A DNA stretch of 64,000 nt from Labrenzia sp. THAF82 (GTDB lineage: Bacteria > Pseudomonadota > Alphaproteobacteria > Rhizobiales > Stappiaceae): assembly GCF_009363435.1 (NCBI RefSeq), contig NZ_CP045354.1, positions 810,001 through 874,000 on the forward strand, in the 5' to 3' direction. Shown here piece after piece: positions 53,367 to 62,706 of the stretch (positions within the stretch are counted from its first letter, which is position 1; each line of letters begins with the position of its first letter). Both the position numbers and the translations under genes were made by a program. The notes under the pieces are model-generated. The model searched no databases. It was not told the origin of the DNA and was given only the letters and a program-made list of their open reading frames with translations.

Positions 53367-55166
53367 ATGCTCGACACACCTTTGATCCACCAGACCGAGA
53401 CGTTTCTTAAGACGTTTGGCGATGCCCTTGAAACAGGAAAGATCGATGAAGCGGTGGAGATGTTCCAGGACGATTGCTACTGGCGGGATCTGGTCGCTTT
53501 CACCTGGAACATCAAAACAGTCGAAGGCAAGGAGCAGGTCAAAGACCTGCTATCACATCAGCTGGCTTCAACAGCGCCCAGGAACTGGCAACTGGCCGAT
53601 GGTGAAGTTCCAACGGAAGAAGGCGGTGTTGTCACAGCCTGGATCCAGTTTGAAACCGCGCTTGCCCGCGGCTATGGACTGCTCAGGCTCAAGGACGGAA
53701 AGATCTGGACCCTTCTGACAACGATGGTTGAACTCAAGGGGCACGAGGAGCCAAAAGGGTTTGATCGGCCGTTGGGTGCCAAGCACGGTGCAGCAAAGCA
53801 TCGTACGACCTGGAAGGAGGAGCGGGAGAATGAGGCGGCGGAACTTGGCTACTCAAGGCAACCGTACTGCGTGATCATAGGCGGCGGGCAGGGCGGAATT
53901 GCACTCGGCGCCAGGCTTCGCCAACTCGGTGTGCCGACTATCATCGTGGAAAAGAACGACCGCCCGGGCGATAGCTGGCGCAACCGGTACAAGTCGCTCT
54001 GCCTTCATGATCCTGTCTGGTACGACCATCTTCCATACATCAAATTCCCCGAGAACTGGCCCGTTTTCAGCCCGAAGGACAAGATCGGGGACTGGTTGGA
54101 AATGTACACCAAGGTGATGGAACTGAATTATTGGACGCGTTCGGTCGCCAAGTCAGCCAAGTATGATGAAGCAGCAAAGGAATGGACTATCGTCGTGGAC
54201 CGTGACGGCGAAGAAGTCGTCTTGCGCCCGAAGCAACTCGTCATGGCAACGGGAATGTCGGGCAAAGCAAATATTCCGGTGTTTCCCGGGATGGACAGCT
54301 TCAAGGGAGACCAGCAGCATTCGTCAAAGCATCCAGGCCCGGACGCTTATCGCGGCAAGAAAGCTGTTGTCGTTGGCTCCAACAATTCAGCCCATGATAT
54401 TTGTGCGGCCCTTTGGGAGGGAGACGTCGATGTCACGATGGTCCAGCGCTCGTCGACCCACATTGTAAGGTCCGATACGCTCATGGAGGTCGGTCTTGGG
54501 GCGCTTTATTCCGAAGAGGCCGTAGGGGCAGGTGTGACGACAGAAAAAGCCGATCTCATATTTGCGTCGTTGCCCTACAGGATCCTGCACGAGTTCCAGA
54601 TCCCTGCTTATGCAGAGATGAAGAAACGCGATGCCGATTTCTATGATGGTCTTGAAAAAGCTGGATTCTGGCTCGATTGGGGCGACGACGACAGCGGCCT
54701 CTTCATGAAATATCTGCGCCGTGGCTCCGGGTACTATATCGATATCGGTGCCAGCCAGCTCATCATTGACGGTGAAATCAAGTTGAAGCGCGGTCAGGTT
54801 ACTGAAGTTGTGGAAGACGGGGTGGTTCTGAACGACGGGTCCAAACTGGAGGCGGATCTGATCGTTTATGCGACCGGCTATGGGTCCATGAACGGCTGGG
54901 TTGCCGATTTGATGGGACAGGATATGGCCGACAAGGTCGGCAAGGTCTGGGGACTTGGTTCAAGCACCACCAAAGATCCAGGCCCCTGGGAAGGCGAACA
55001 ACGAAACATGTGGAAGCCGACCCAACAGGAAGCGTTGTGGTTCCATGGTGGCAATCTTCACCAGTCCCGCCACTACTCGCAGTTTCTGGCGCTGCAGCTG
55101 AAAGCGCGGATGGAAGGTTTACCTACTCCGGTCTATGGCCTCCAGAGTGTGCATCATCTGGCCTGA
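53367..55166 (+). CDS. NTF2-like/flavin monooxygenase fusion (FMO/BVMO class)
   Basis: 599 residues from ATG 53367 (GGGAGG 6 nt upstream). Residues 1 to about 130 form an NTF2/SnoaL-like domain (FGDALETGKIDEAVEMFQDDCYWRDLVAF). Then the FAD Rossmann VIIGGGQGGIALG (about 169), the GDSWRNRYKSLCLHDP block, VMATGMSGKANIPVFPG and the second NADPH Rossmann AVVVGSNNSAHDI. The FKGDQQHSSKH segment resembles the Fx G...H motif of flavin monooxygenases. Probably oxidises a small organic molecule or N/S compound. Controlled in all likelihood by the upstream AcoR-type protein. Confidence 0.88.
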   Translation: MLDTPLIHQTETFLKTFGDALETGKIDEAVEMFQDDCYWRDLVAFTWNIKTVEGKEQVKDLLSHQLASTAPRNWQLADGEVPTEEGGVVTAWIQFETALARGYGLLRLKDGKIWTLLTTMVELKGHEEPKGFDRPLGAKHGAAKHRTTWKEERENEAAELGYSRQPYCVIIGGGQGGIALGARLRQLGVPTIIVEKNDRPGDSWRNRYKSLCLHDPVWYDHLPYIKFPENWPVFSPKDKIGDWLEMYTKVMELNYWTRSVAKSAKYDEAAKEWTIVVDRDGEEVVLRPKQLVMATGMSGKANIPVFPGMDSFKGDQQHSSKHPGPDAYRGKKAVVVGSNNSAHDICAALWEGDVDVTMVQRSSTHIVRSDTLMEVGLGALYSEEAVGAGVTTEKADLIFASLPYRILHEFQIPAYAEMKKRDADFYDGLEKAGFWLDWGDDDSGLFMKYLRRGSGYYIDIGASQLIIDGEIKLKRGQVTEVVEDGVVLNDGSKLEADLIVYATGYGSMNGWVADLMGQDMADKVGKVWGLGSSTTKDPGPWEGEQRNMWKPTQQEALWFHGGNLHQSRHYSQFLALQLKARMEGLPTPVYGLQSVHHLA

Positions 55167-55169
55167 TCA

Positions 55170-55201
55170 AAGAAAGCGGCCCGCACGATTGGGCGGGCCG
55201 C
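55170..55201. terminator. Hairpin between monooxygenase and pentapeptide gene
   Basis: GCGGCCCGC (55176-55184) / GCGGGCCGC (55193-55201), 9-bp stem. Minus-strand reading is followed by TTTCTTTG, so it suits the pentapeptide gene best; it begins 10 bp after the monooxygenase stop. Confidence 0.6.
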
Positions 55202-55286
55202 AAACAAAATCGACTTCAACAATTTAGCCAGTGAAACCGGTAAGCGCTCTTTCGCTGTTGGCACAGATTTCGAACGGAAACTGACC

Positions 55287-56117
55287 CTAGTAAGAGCACT
55301 TGATCAGTTTGATGCCGCTCGGAAGCTTGGTGTTCTCATCTCCGCAAGCGCCAAGAATGCGGCTGGGATCGAGATTGGTGGCTCCCGTCAGATCCGCACC
55401 GACAAGGCGTGTTCTACGGAGCAGCGCGCCATCGAAATCAACGCCCGTCAAATTCGCACCTGTCAGATCTGCACTGACAAGGCGGACGCCGCTAAAATCT
55501 GCATTCGCAAAATTGGTGTTGTGTGCCTTGATGCGGTCGAGCTTAGCCTGGCGAAGTCGGGCATTTTCAAAATTGGCGTTGCTCAGGTCGACGCGCTCCA
55601 GGTTGACCTCGTCCATTTTTGCGCCTTTGAAGGACGCATTTTCAGCAACTGATCTGATGAAAGAGGCATTTCTGATATCCGAACCATCGAACGCGGTGCC
55701 GGTCAGGATGGTCGTGTTGAGGTCGGCTTCGCGAAGGTCGGTGTCCTCAAACTTGGCATTGCTCAAGTTTGCTTTTTCCAGATCGACGGAGCGCATGGTT
55801 GCGTCTGTAAAGTCACTGCCGGAAAAATCTGCGCGCTCAGCCTCCGCTCTGCGGAAATCCGCTCTTTGGAAATTCGCATTTGGGAGGATCGCTTCTTTGA
55901 GATCGACCTCGCGAAGGTTGGCACGGCTGAAGTCTGCATTTTCGACATTTAAGAACCTGAGTTCGGCCAGACGCAGATCGCAGCTCGGGCATCCGCCCTT
56001 TTCCTTGATCTCCGCCATACGTTTCAGGTCATTTTCGGCGAACGCGCTGTTTGAAACCGCAAATAGCGCGAAGGCGCCGAGGCAGCCTGCCAGAATTTGG
56101 AATACCTTGTCGCCCAT
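55287..56117 (-). CDS. Secreted pentapeptide-repeat protein
   Basis: 276 residues with a signal peptide (cleavage after AFA, before ENDLK). A GGCPSCDLRLAEL start with a CxxC pair is followed by tandem A(D/N)LxX repeats (ADFSRANLREVDLKEAIL and so on) to about residue 255, forming a right-handed beta-helix. C-terminal Cys residues may pair with the first ones. Role unknown; not a DNA-mimic type because it is exported. Confidence 0.9.
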   Translation of the reverse strand: MGDKVFQILAGCLGAFALFAVSNSAFAENDLKRMAEIKEKGGCPSCDLRLAELRFLNVENADFSRANLREVDLKEAILPNANFQRADFRRAEAERADFSGSDFTDATMRSVDLEKANLSNAKFEDTDLREADLNTTILTGTAFDGSDIRNASFIRSVAENASFKGAKMDEVNLERVDLSNANFENARLRQAKLDRIKAHNTNFANADFSGVRLVSADLTGANLTGVDFDGALLRRTRLVGADLTGATNLDPSRILGACGDENTKLPSGIKLIKCSY

Positions 56118-56546
56118 TGCTCATCCCTTTTTGAATGCTTCTTATAAAAATAGGTCTCCAAAACGGCAGTTTAAGGACCGCTGCACCCCACAAGACCGGA
56201 AAAATATGAAAAAGAAATGTGATGGACGTCAAGAAGCGCTGGATTTGTCCAACCTGTGAAGTGATTTGCTATGGGGAAATGAGCAACCGGGAGGAAGCGG
56301 AGGGAAGAAGCGGGCGGGGTCGCAGGTGCCCGCTTCTTCCGTCACAAAAGCGCTGACGACGCACAACCTGACAATCAGCGTGCCAATTCATTCGCAAAAG
56401 CCTTGCCAGTTTGAATTTGTCAAAAAAGCATCAAGATCTAGTCATGCGGCGCTCCTGCAGAACTAGATACTGATTTCATTTAGGATTGCTTCACCAGTCA
56501 TGCATTGCAATTTGCAAGGCTGCCTGCAAATACGGTTAGCAAAGCG
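56118..56546. other. 429-bp gap with a 13-bp perfect stem
   Basis: Between the pentapeptide start and the patatin stop. Contains GGAAGAAGCGGGC (56303-56315) / GCCCGCTTCTTCC (56328-56340) with a 12-nt loop and no U-run, and a weaker 7-bp inverted repeat (56436-56468). No supported protein gene. Confidence 0.5.
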
Positions 56547-57560
56547 TTAAGAGAATTCCGACCGCAGGTCGATGGTCGACCGTTTGCCGATGTCGTCGTA
56601 ATGCGTGTCCAGCCACTGTTTGGCAGTTTCGCGCCCGAGGTCCCGTAATTCGGTCAGGAAACTCCATTCGGCGTTGAGTTTGGACGATGCCTGAAGCGGT
56701 TTCAGTTCGCTGGCAAATATCCGATGCATATGAACCTTGGTGTATTCCTCATCGGACAGTTTGCCGTCCTCAATAAGCCGAGTGACGAAATCAATCGCGC
56801 GCAATTCCCGAAGCAACGTTGAATTGAAAGTGATCTCATTCAATCGGTTGACGATTTCCCGCGCGGTTTTGGGTACTTGTTTGCGCTCGAGCGGATTGAT
56901 CTGGATAAGAACAACGTCCGGGGTGTCTGTGTTGTAGAACAGCGGATAAAGGGGCGGATTGCCCATGAAGCCCCCGTCCCAGTAAGGCTCTCCTTCAATC
57001 TCGACCGCCTGGAAAAGTTGGGGAAGACAGGCTGAGGCCATTACCGCATCAATCGTGACCTCCTTTTCGCTGAAGATCCGGATCTTGCCCGTAAAAACGT
57101 TGGTTGCAGCTATGAACAGTTTGAGTCCCGAACAACAGTGCACTTTCTCGAAGTCGACAATGTCGTCGACAACGTCCCGGAGCGGATTCATGTTCAGCGG
57201 ATTGAACTCATAAGGAGAGGCGAAGCGTGACATGACGTCGAAATAAAGATAGCTCGGCGAATGATCGAGGCTCCATTCCCCCAGCAAAATGTCGAGTGGT
57301 GAACGCTGTATCGGGCTGAACTGGGCGCGCGCGCTGACCTCGCGCCAGAAGGCTTCGAGACTGACCCTGGCCCCTTCTTCTCCACCTGCCTCCATACCGC
57401 TGGCCATGACAACGGCATTCATGGCACCGGCGGATGTGCCTGTGATGGCATCCACTGCAAAGCGGCTGTCTTCCAGAAACCAGTCGAGCACACCCCAGGT
57501 GAAAGCGCCGTGAGCGCCGCCACCTTGAAGGGCGAGATTTATTTTCTTGGGCGAGGCCAC
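56547..57560 (-). CDS. Patatin-like phospholipase
   Basis: 337 residues. Oxyanion hole LQGGGAHGAF, nucleophile elbow GTSAGAMNA and catalytic Asp in DGGFMGNPP are all present. Serine hydrolase acting on lipids. It lies 40 bp downstream of bdhA on the same strand, so a role linked to polyhydroxybutyrate or lipid turnover is possible; the pairing is recurrent in related genomes as far as I recall. Confidence 0.93.
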   Translation of the reverse strand: MASPKKINLALQGGGAHGAFTWGVLDWFLEDSRFAVDAITGTSAGAMNAVVMASGMEAGGEEGARVSLEAFWREVSARAQFSPIQRSPLDILLGEWSLDHSPSYLYFDVMSRFASPYEFNPLNMNPLRDVVDDIVDFEKVHCCSGLKLFIAATNVFTGKIRIFSEKEVTIDAVMASACLPQLFQAVEIEGEPYWDGGFMGNPPLYPLFYNTDTPDVVLIQINPLERKQVPKTAREIVNRLNEITFNSTLLRELRAIDFVTRLIEDGKLSDEEYTKVHMHRIFASELKPLQASSKLNAEWSFLTELRDLGRETAKQWLDTHYDDIGKRSTIDLRSEFS

Positions 57561-57600
57561 GGCGGCCCTCCGTGATCAGCTGTCATCGACCTGACAAGCG

Positions 57601-58383
57601 TTATTGCGCAGTCCAGCCACCGTCGATCGGAAGGATCGACCCCGTAATCGACGCAGCATCATCTGAGCACAGGAAAGTGGCATAAGCGGCAACCTGCTCG
57701 ATGGTCACAAATTGTTTGGTCGGTTGGGCCTTCAGAAGAACGTCTTTCTTGACCTCTTCTTCGGTCATATTACGGGCTTTCATAGTGTCGGGGATTTGCC
57801 GTTCCACCAATGGCGTCCAAACATAACCCGGGCAGATCGCATTGACCGTAATGCCTTGTTCGGCGACTTCCAGGGCAACGGTTTTTGTCAGCCCGGCAAT
57901 TCCGTGCTTTGCGGCGACATAAGCGGATTTATATGGCGAGGCGACCAATGCGTGCGCAGAGGCAGTGTTGATAACCCGGCCCCAACCGCGCGTTTTCATG
58001 CCCGGCAGCGCCGCGCGAACGGCATGAAAGGCAGAAGACAGGTTGATGGCGATGATTGCGTCCCACTTGTCGACCGGGAACTCGTCGACGGGAGAGACAT
58101 GCTGGATGCCCGCATTGTTCACTAGGATGTCGACGGATCCGAATTCTTTCTCCGCGTCGGAAATCATGGCCGCAATTTCGTCACCGCTCAGCATATTCGC
58201 ACCGGAATAGGTGCAGCGCACACCAAAATCGGCTTCAACGGCCGCGCGGGTCTTCTCGATCTCGTCTGCATCACCGAGGCCGTTGATCACCACATTGGCA
58301 CCCTTTGCCGCAAATGCTCTGGCGCACCCAAGGCCGATACCGGATGTGGAGCCAGTTACGACGGCGGTTTTGTTGGCAAGCAT
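57601..58383 (-). CDS. bdhA: 3-hydroxybutyrate dehydrogenase
   Basis: 260 residues. SDR with TGSTSGIGLGCA, NNAGIQHVSPVDEFP, Ser in NTASAHALVASPYKSAYVAAKHG (Tyr-x-x-x-Lys) and the substrate-loop PGYVWTPLVERQIPD, which is highly typical of bacterial D-3-hydroxybutyrate dehydrogenases. Oxidises D-3-hydroxybutyrate to acetoacetate during PHB degradation. First gene of a two-gene unit with the patatin. Confidence 0.95.
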   Translation of the reverse strand: MLANKTAVVTGSTSGIGLGCARAFAAKGANVVINGLGDADEIEKTRAAVEADFGVRCTYSGANMLSGDEIAAMISDAEKEFGSVDILVNNAGIQHVSPVDEFPVDKWDAIIAINLSSAFHAVRAALPGMKTRGWGRVINTASAHALVASPYKSAYVAAKHGIAGLTKTVALEVAEQGITVNAICPGYVWTPLVERQIPDTMKARNMTEEEVKKDVLLKAQPTKQFVTIEQVAAYATFLCSDDAASITGSILPIDGGWTAQ

Positions 58384-58518
58384 TCAAGATCTCCCGATGA
58401 GAAAAACAGTTGCCCAACATTCGACCAGTTCACGCCGCGCTGCAACATCGGAATGATGAAAAGTGATTGCGGCGTCCCGAAAGCTCGGTTCATTGCGGCG
58501 TGCGGCTTCGAATGCCGA

Positions 58519-59406
58519 CTAACGCCGATCCATCCGGTTTGCTCCGGCCAGTGCTTTGCGCGCTTTGGCTCGCGCGGCAGATTTTATTTCATCCGCCATT
58601 GTGTAGTCCTCGGTTTTCAACCCGAGCTTTTCAGCAAAGCGCTCACGAATTAATCCATAAAACGTCGCGTGGAGGCTGGCGAAGATCCAGACAAAAATGA
58701 GCATGGTCCCCATCGGGAATATGGCAGATCTGATTTGCGGCCAAAGTTCGCTGGCTGGCAACAAACCGTCGCTGATGCTGAGCAACAAGCCCCACATTGC
58801 GATCAGAAATCCAGCCAGAAGGCTCATGACGAGGGCTGCAAATGCCATGGCCCAGCCAAGTCCTGATGTCGCCCGCCAGCTTTCTTTCAAGGTGAGGGGA
58901 TCGTCGACGGCTGCGGCGGGTAACACCACAGACAAGCGCTGGACCACCATGAGCGCAATGAAGGGCGCCAGAAAAAGTAGCAACAGTCCGAAGCCGGCTG
59001 TCACGGCCGCCAGCAAGGAGGCAACAATGACAAGGGGTATCAGCGAGAGCATGCCGATCAGCCCCAGGATAATCTGGTTGAGAATGACGCGAATGGTGCG
59101 TTTGCCGAACACGATCGGAAAATCGTTGGCTTCAATCAGTATGCGGCGGACATAGGCAATCGCGATTGAAAACCCGACCAGCAGGTTGGCGATCGCTGCG
59201 AGCGCACGCAATGCTCCTTCGTCGGCTTCGGCCACCGGTTCGGTCATGTAGGAAACAGTCTTGAAGCCACTTTCTGGCATCAAGGTGCCACCAATTGCGA
59301 AATTGAGTGCAATTAGAAGAAGAATATAGGCCCAGCCGGTTTTGAGAAGCGTGCCGACATTGTGCTGCGCCAAGGAAAAAGACCGTTCCAGCACGGTAAT
59401 GAACAT
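58519..59406 (-). CDS. Multi-helix membrane protein, paralog A
   Basis: 295 residues, about six membrane helices. The N-terminus MFITVLERSFSLAQHNVGTLLKTGWAYILLL resembles that of the neighbouring gene, and the block VVLPAAAVDDPLTLKESWRATSGLGW aligns with VLPAVAIERPIGIMDAHRLGNGLGW there. C-terminal helix followed by a Lys/Arg/Ala-rich cytosolic tail. Function unknown; duplicates in tandem suggest subunits of one complex. Confidence 0.8.
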   Translation of the reverse strand: MFITVLERSFSLAQHNVGTLLKTGWAYILLLIALNFAIGGTLMPESGFKTVSYMTEPVAEADEGALRALAAIANLLVGFSIAIAYVRRILIEANDFPIVFGKRTIRVILNQIILGLIGMLSLIPLVIVASLLAAVTAGFGLLLLFLAPFIALMVVQRLSVVLPAAAVDDPLTLKESWRATSGLGWAMAFAALVMSLLAGFLIAMWGLLLSISDGLLPASELWPQIRSAIFPMGTMLIFVWIFASLHATFYGLIRERFAEKLGLKTEDYTMADEIKSAARAKARKALAGANRMDRR

Positions 59407-59483
59407 ATCCTGCTCCCGGATAGACCGCTGTCATCGCCCAAGGTAGGGATTCTGGCCGATAAACACCAGATGGGGTGTCCTTG

Positions 59484-60275
59484 TCAGGTCCTTTCGGGGT
59501 TGTCGCTGACTTCGGGCTGCTCTGTCGCAATTCGATACCCGGCCGTAATTACTGAGATGCCAAGCACCGTCACGATGATCTGCAGTAACACGTTCAAAAT
59601 CAGAACCTTGATCTGAATGAGAACAACCGGGAGGCTGGCTCCGGCAAGCGCCAGAACATATTGAAGTCCCATGCTCACGAGCAGGAAGGGAAGGGACAAG
59701 ACGATCAGCGACCAGAGCATGCGCCAACCCAGGCCGTTTCCAAGTCTGTGTGCATCCATGATGCCTATTGGCCGTTCGATCGCGACAGCCGGCAAGACGA
59801 GGTTTAGTCGCACCAGATGGGGCATGATCCAGAATAGCAGAAGGCCTGCGGCCAGAAGGGCCCCGACAACTGGCGGCAAAGCCATGCCGAGCAGCGACAC
59901 CACGATCATGACCGGTATGAGCACAAGCATTGAGATGAAAAAAAGCTGGATCAGTTTCCAGACAAACTGCAGCTCCAGGGGACCAAGTTTTAGGTGAAAC
60001 GTCGCCGGTTGTTCGCCCAGAAGACCGAACCTGTGCCAGGCGACGGCTATTGAAGCGGACGCTGCCAGGGCAACCACGGCGCTGATCAGGATCAAAAGTA
60101 CTGCAGTGCCGGACAGATTGCCGACTTGAGCTTCACCGGAGATATCGCCGCCAATCATCAGAACGACCAATGACAAGACGAACTGAAGCGCAAACCAGGC
60201 ACCGCACGTTTTGAAAACCGTTTCGAGATTGCCGAATACAATAGCGATTGAGTCGGTCAGAAGCCGTTTGAACAT
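59484..60275 (-). CDS. Multi-helix membrane protein, paralog B
   Basis: 263 residues, about six membrane helices; start ATG 60275. Same layout as the downstream gene 77 bp away: N-terminal MFKRLLTDSIAIVFGNLETVFKTCGAWF, then an amphipathic loop and VLPAVAIERPIGIMDAHRLGNGLGW. Transcribed first of the pair, divergent from ispG. Function unknown. Confidence 0.8.
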   Translation of the reverse strand: MFKRLLTDSIAIVFGNLETVFKTCGAWFALQFVLSLVVLMIGGDISGEAQVGNLSGTAVLLILISAVVALAASASIAVAWHRFGLLGEQPATFHLKLGPLELQFVWKLIQLFFISMLVLIPVMIVVSLLGMALPPVVGALLAAGLLLFWIMPHLVRLNLVLPAVAIERPIGIMDAHRLGNGLGWRMLWSLIVLSLPFLLVSMGLQYVLALAGASLPVVLIQIKVLILNVLLQIIVTVLGISVITAGYRIATEQPEVSDNPERT

Positions 60276-60490
60276 GCGGTTTCCCTGAAATGAGCTGGAA
60301 CGAAAGGTCTAAAACTGTCTGCTGGCGTTGTAATTGTTCACATTGGCGAATGCAACGAACGCTGGCAAGCGCCTAGGCGACGCCGGTGCAAATTGCCCTT
60401 TTTCGCCGCAGCCATTAATCCTTCGCTGGAAAGTCGCGCCAAGATGCCTCATATGGTTGGCAAACGTGAAAGGTCCGATTGGTTTCTGTC

Positions 60491-61750
60491 ATGATTGATG
60501 ATTTCGCAAACCCGCTGCCCCGCCGCAATTCCGTCGGCGTGAGCGTTGGCAACGTCATGGTTGGTGGCGGCGCACCGATTGTGGTGCAATCGATGACCAA
60601 CACTGATACCGCTGACGCGGATTCAACCGTTGCCCAGGTGGCAGCGCTGGCGCGTGCCGGGTCCGAAGTCGTGCGGATTACCGTAGACCGGGCAGAGGCA
60701 GCTGCCCAGGTCCCGCGGATCAAGGAGCGGCTCGAGCGAATTGGCGTAAACGTGCCGCTGGTCGGTGACTTCCACTATATTGGCCATAAGCTGCTCAATG
60801 ACTATCCGGACTGCGCGGCAGCTCTGGACAAATACCGCATCAACCCAGGCAATGTCGGTTTTAAGGCAAAGCGGGACACGCAGTTTTCTCAAATCATCGA
60901 CATCGCACTTAAATATGAAAAGCCGGTGCGGATCGGCGTCAACTGGGGATCGCTTGACCAGGAGCTTTTGACAAAGCTGATGGATGAAAACGCGGAAAGT
61001 GAAGCGCCCGTGTCGGCCTCAGCCGTTATGCGCGAAGCGATTATCCAATCCGGGCTTCTGTCAGCCGAGCGCGCCGAAGCTCTTGGAATGGGGCGGGACA
61101 AGATCATCCTTTCGGCAAAGGTCAGCCAGGTTCAGGATCTGATTGCCGTTTATGCCGATCTGGCACGCCGGTGCGACTACGCCCTGCATCTTGGTCTGAC
61201 CGAGGCAGGCATGGGCACCAAGGGGATTGTCTCCTCGGCCGCGTCGATGGGCATCCTGTTGCAGCAGGGCATCGGCGACACCATTCGGGTCTCGCTGACG
61301 CCGGAACCGGGAGGTGACCGCACCAGGGAAGTGCAGGTCGCACAGGAGCTTCTGCAGGTCATGGGCTTTCGCGCATTCGTGCCGATTGTCGCTGCATGTC
61401 CGGGCTGCGGGCGGACGACGTCAACCGTGTTCCAGGAACTTGCAGGCGATATTCAAGATCATATTCGCGCTTCCATGCCATCCTGGCGGGAACAATATCC
61501 AGGCGTTGAAAATCTCAACGTTGCTGTCATGGGCTGTATCGTCAACGGCCCGGGCGAATCCAAACATGCAGACATTGGCATATCGCTGCCCGGAACCGGT
61601 GAGACACCATCAGCGCCGGTATTTGTCGACGGCGAGAAAGTCACGACGCTGCGTGGTGAGCGCATCGCTGACGAGTTCAAGCAAATGGTACTGGAATATA
61701 TTGAAAAACGGTATGGATCCGATCCTAAATCCAACTCGGATGCCGCTTAA
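60491..61750 (+). CDS. ispG: 4-hydroxy-3-methylbut-2-enyl diphosphate synthase
   Basis: 419 residues from ATG 60491. [50 protein letters not shown] and the [4Fe-4S] cysteines in ACPGCGRT and [11 protein letters not shown] are intact. Penultimate step of the MEP isoprenoid pathway. Followed by pdxY 59 bp on. Confidence 0.98.
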   Translation: MIDDFANPLPRRNSVGVSVGNVMVGGGAPIVVQSMTNTDTADADSTVAQVAALARAGSEVVRITVDRAEAAAQVPRIKERLERIGVNVPLVGDFHYIGHKLLNDYPDCAAALDKYRINPGNVGFKAKRDTQFSQIIDIALKYEKPVRIGVNWGSLDQELLTKLMDENAESEAPVSASAVMREAIIQSGLLSAERAEALGMGRDKIILSAKVSQVQDLIAVYADLARRCDYALHLGLTEAGMGTKGIVSSAASMGILLQQGIGDTIRVSLTPEPGGDRTREVQVAQELLQVMGFRAFVPIVAACPGCGRTTSTVFQELAGDIQDHIRASMPSWREQYPGVENLNVAVMGCIVNGPGESKHADIGISLPGTGETPSAPVFVDGEKVTTLRGERIADEFKQMVLEYIEKRYGSDPKSNSDAA

Positions 61751-61809
61751 GGAATCCGGACCTTCTGACATCAGTCGATAGTAGCGCTCTTCCAGGGAAC
61801 ACGCAGATT

Positions 61810-62706
61810 ATGACGCATGGTGACCCCGAGCCACAGAAAAAGTCGATCCTCATCATCACGTCGCAGGTGGTCCGCGGGGGGATAAGCGGCAGAGGTTTGA
61901 GTTTTGCGCTGGAACGGATCGGACACGATGTCTGGTTTCTGCCCACTATACTGCTTCCCTGGCATCCCGGGCATGGCAAAGGAACCCGGATCGTTCCACC
62001 AAGCGCCGAGTTCGGATCCATTGCCGCGGATCTTGCAGGCGCAGACAAGCTCGGTGAAGTCGGGGCGGTGATTTCGGGGTATCTTGGTGAGGCTTCGCAA
62101 GCAGAGGCTGTTGCCGATCTGGTGAAAGCGGTCAAACAAAAGTCGCCGGAAGCACCTTATTTGTGTGATCCTGTGATGGGTGACCACACGTCCGCCTCAG
62201 GAGGTGGTCTTTATGTGCCCGAGGCGACGGCACATGCGATACGCGACAAGCTTGTTCCACTTGCCGATATCGTAACACCCAACACCTTTGAGCTTGGTTG
62301 GTTGACAGATCGCGCTGTCGAAAGCGAGCTCGACGCATTGGCTGCTGCACGTGTCCTTGGCAACGAGCGGGTTCTCGTTACGTCATCACCGGCAATGCGC
62401 CGAAATGCGGTTGCCAATCTGCTGGCGGGGCCCCGTGGTGCGGTTGCTGCCGAACATGCGGTTATTGCGAACCCGCCGCACGGGACAGGCGATCTGATTG
62501 CAGGACTGTTCTTGAGCAACTTGCTTGAAGGCCTTGATGACGAAGAAGCTCTGAAACGGGCATCCGCCTCGGTGTTTGAGCTCGTCGCGCGAAGTGTCAA
62601 GAAAGGTGCTGATGAGTTGCTGTTTGCCGAAGAGCAGCAATCGGTTGTCCGCGCCATGGCGCTTGTGACTTCAAGGCGGATACTGGAAGCAAAGTCCCGT
62701 GTCTGA
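61810..62706 (+). CDS. pdxY: Pyridoxal kinase
   Basis: 298 residues. ITSQVVRGGISGRG (substrate-loop start), GYLGEASQAEAV, CDPVMGDH, DIVTPNTFELGWLTD and the catalytic PPHGTGDLIAGLF match PdxY. Phosphorylates pyridoxal to PLP in the salvage route. Its end overlaps the DUF429 gene by 8 bp, so the two are coupled. Confidence 0.96.
   Translation: MTHGDPEPQKKSILIITSQVVRGGISGRGLSFALERIGHDVWFLPTILLPWHPGHGKGTRIVPPSAEFGSIAADLAGADKLGEVGAVISGYLGEASQAEAVADLVKAVKQKSPEAPYLCDPVMGDHTSASGGGLYVPEATAHAIRDKLVPLADIVTPNTFELGWLTDRAVESELDALAAARVLGNERVLVTSSPAMRRNAVANLLAGPRGAVAAEHAVIANPPHGTGDLIAGLFLSNLLEGLDDEEALKRASASVFELVARSVKKGADELLFAEEQQSVVRAMALVTSRRILEAKSRV

Noticed and set aside
55300-56259. 319-residue plus-strand frame over the pentapeptide gene
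   Set aside because: Mirror image of the pentapeptide repeats (repetitive Ser/Arg/Ala), not a real protein.
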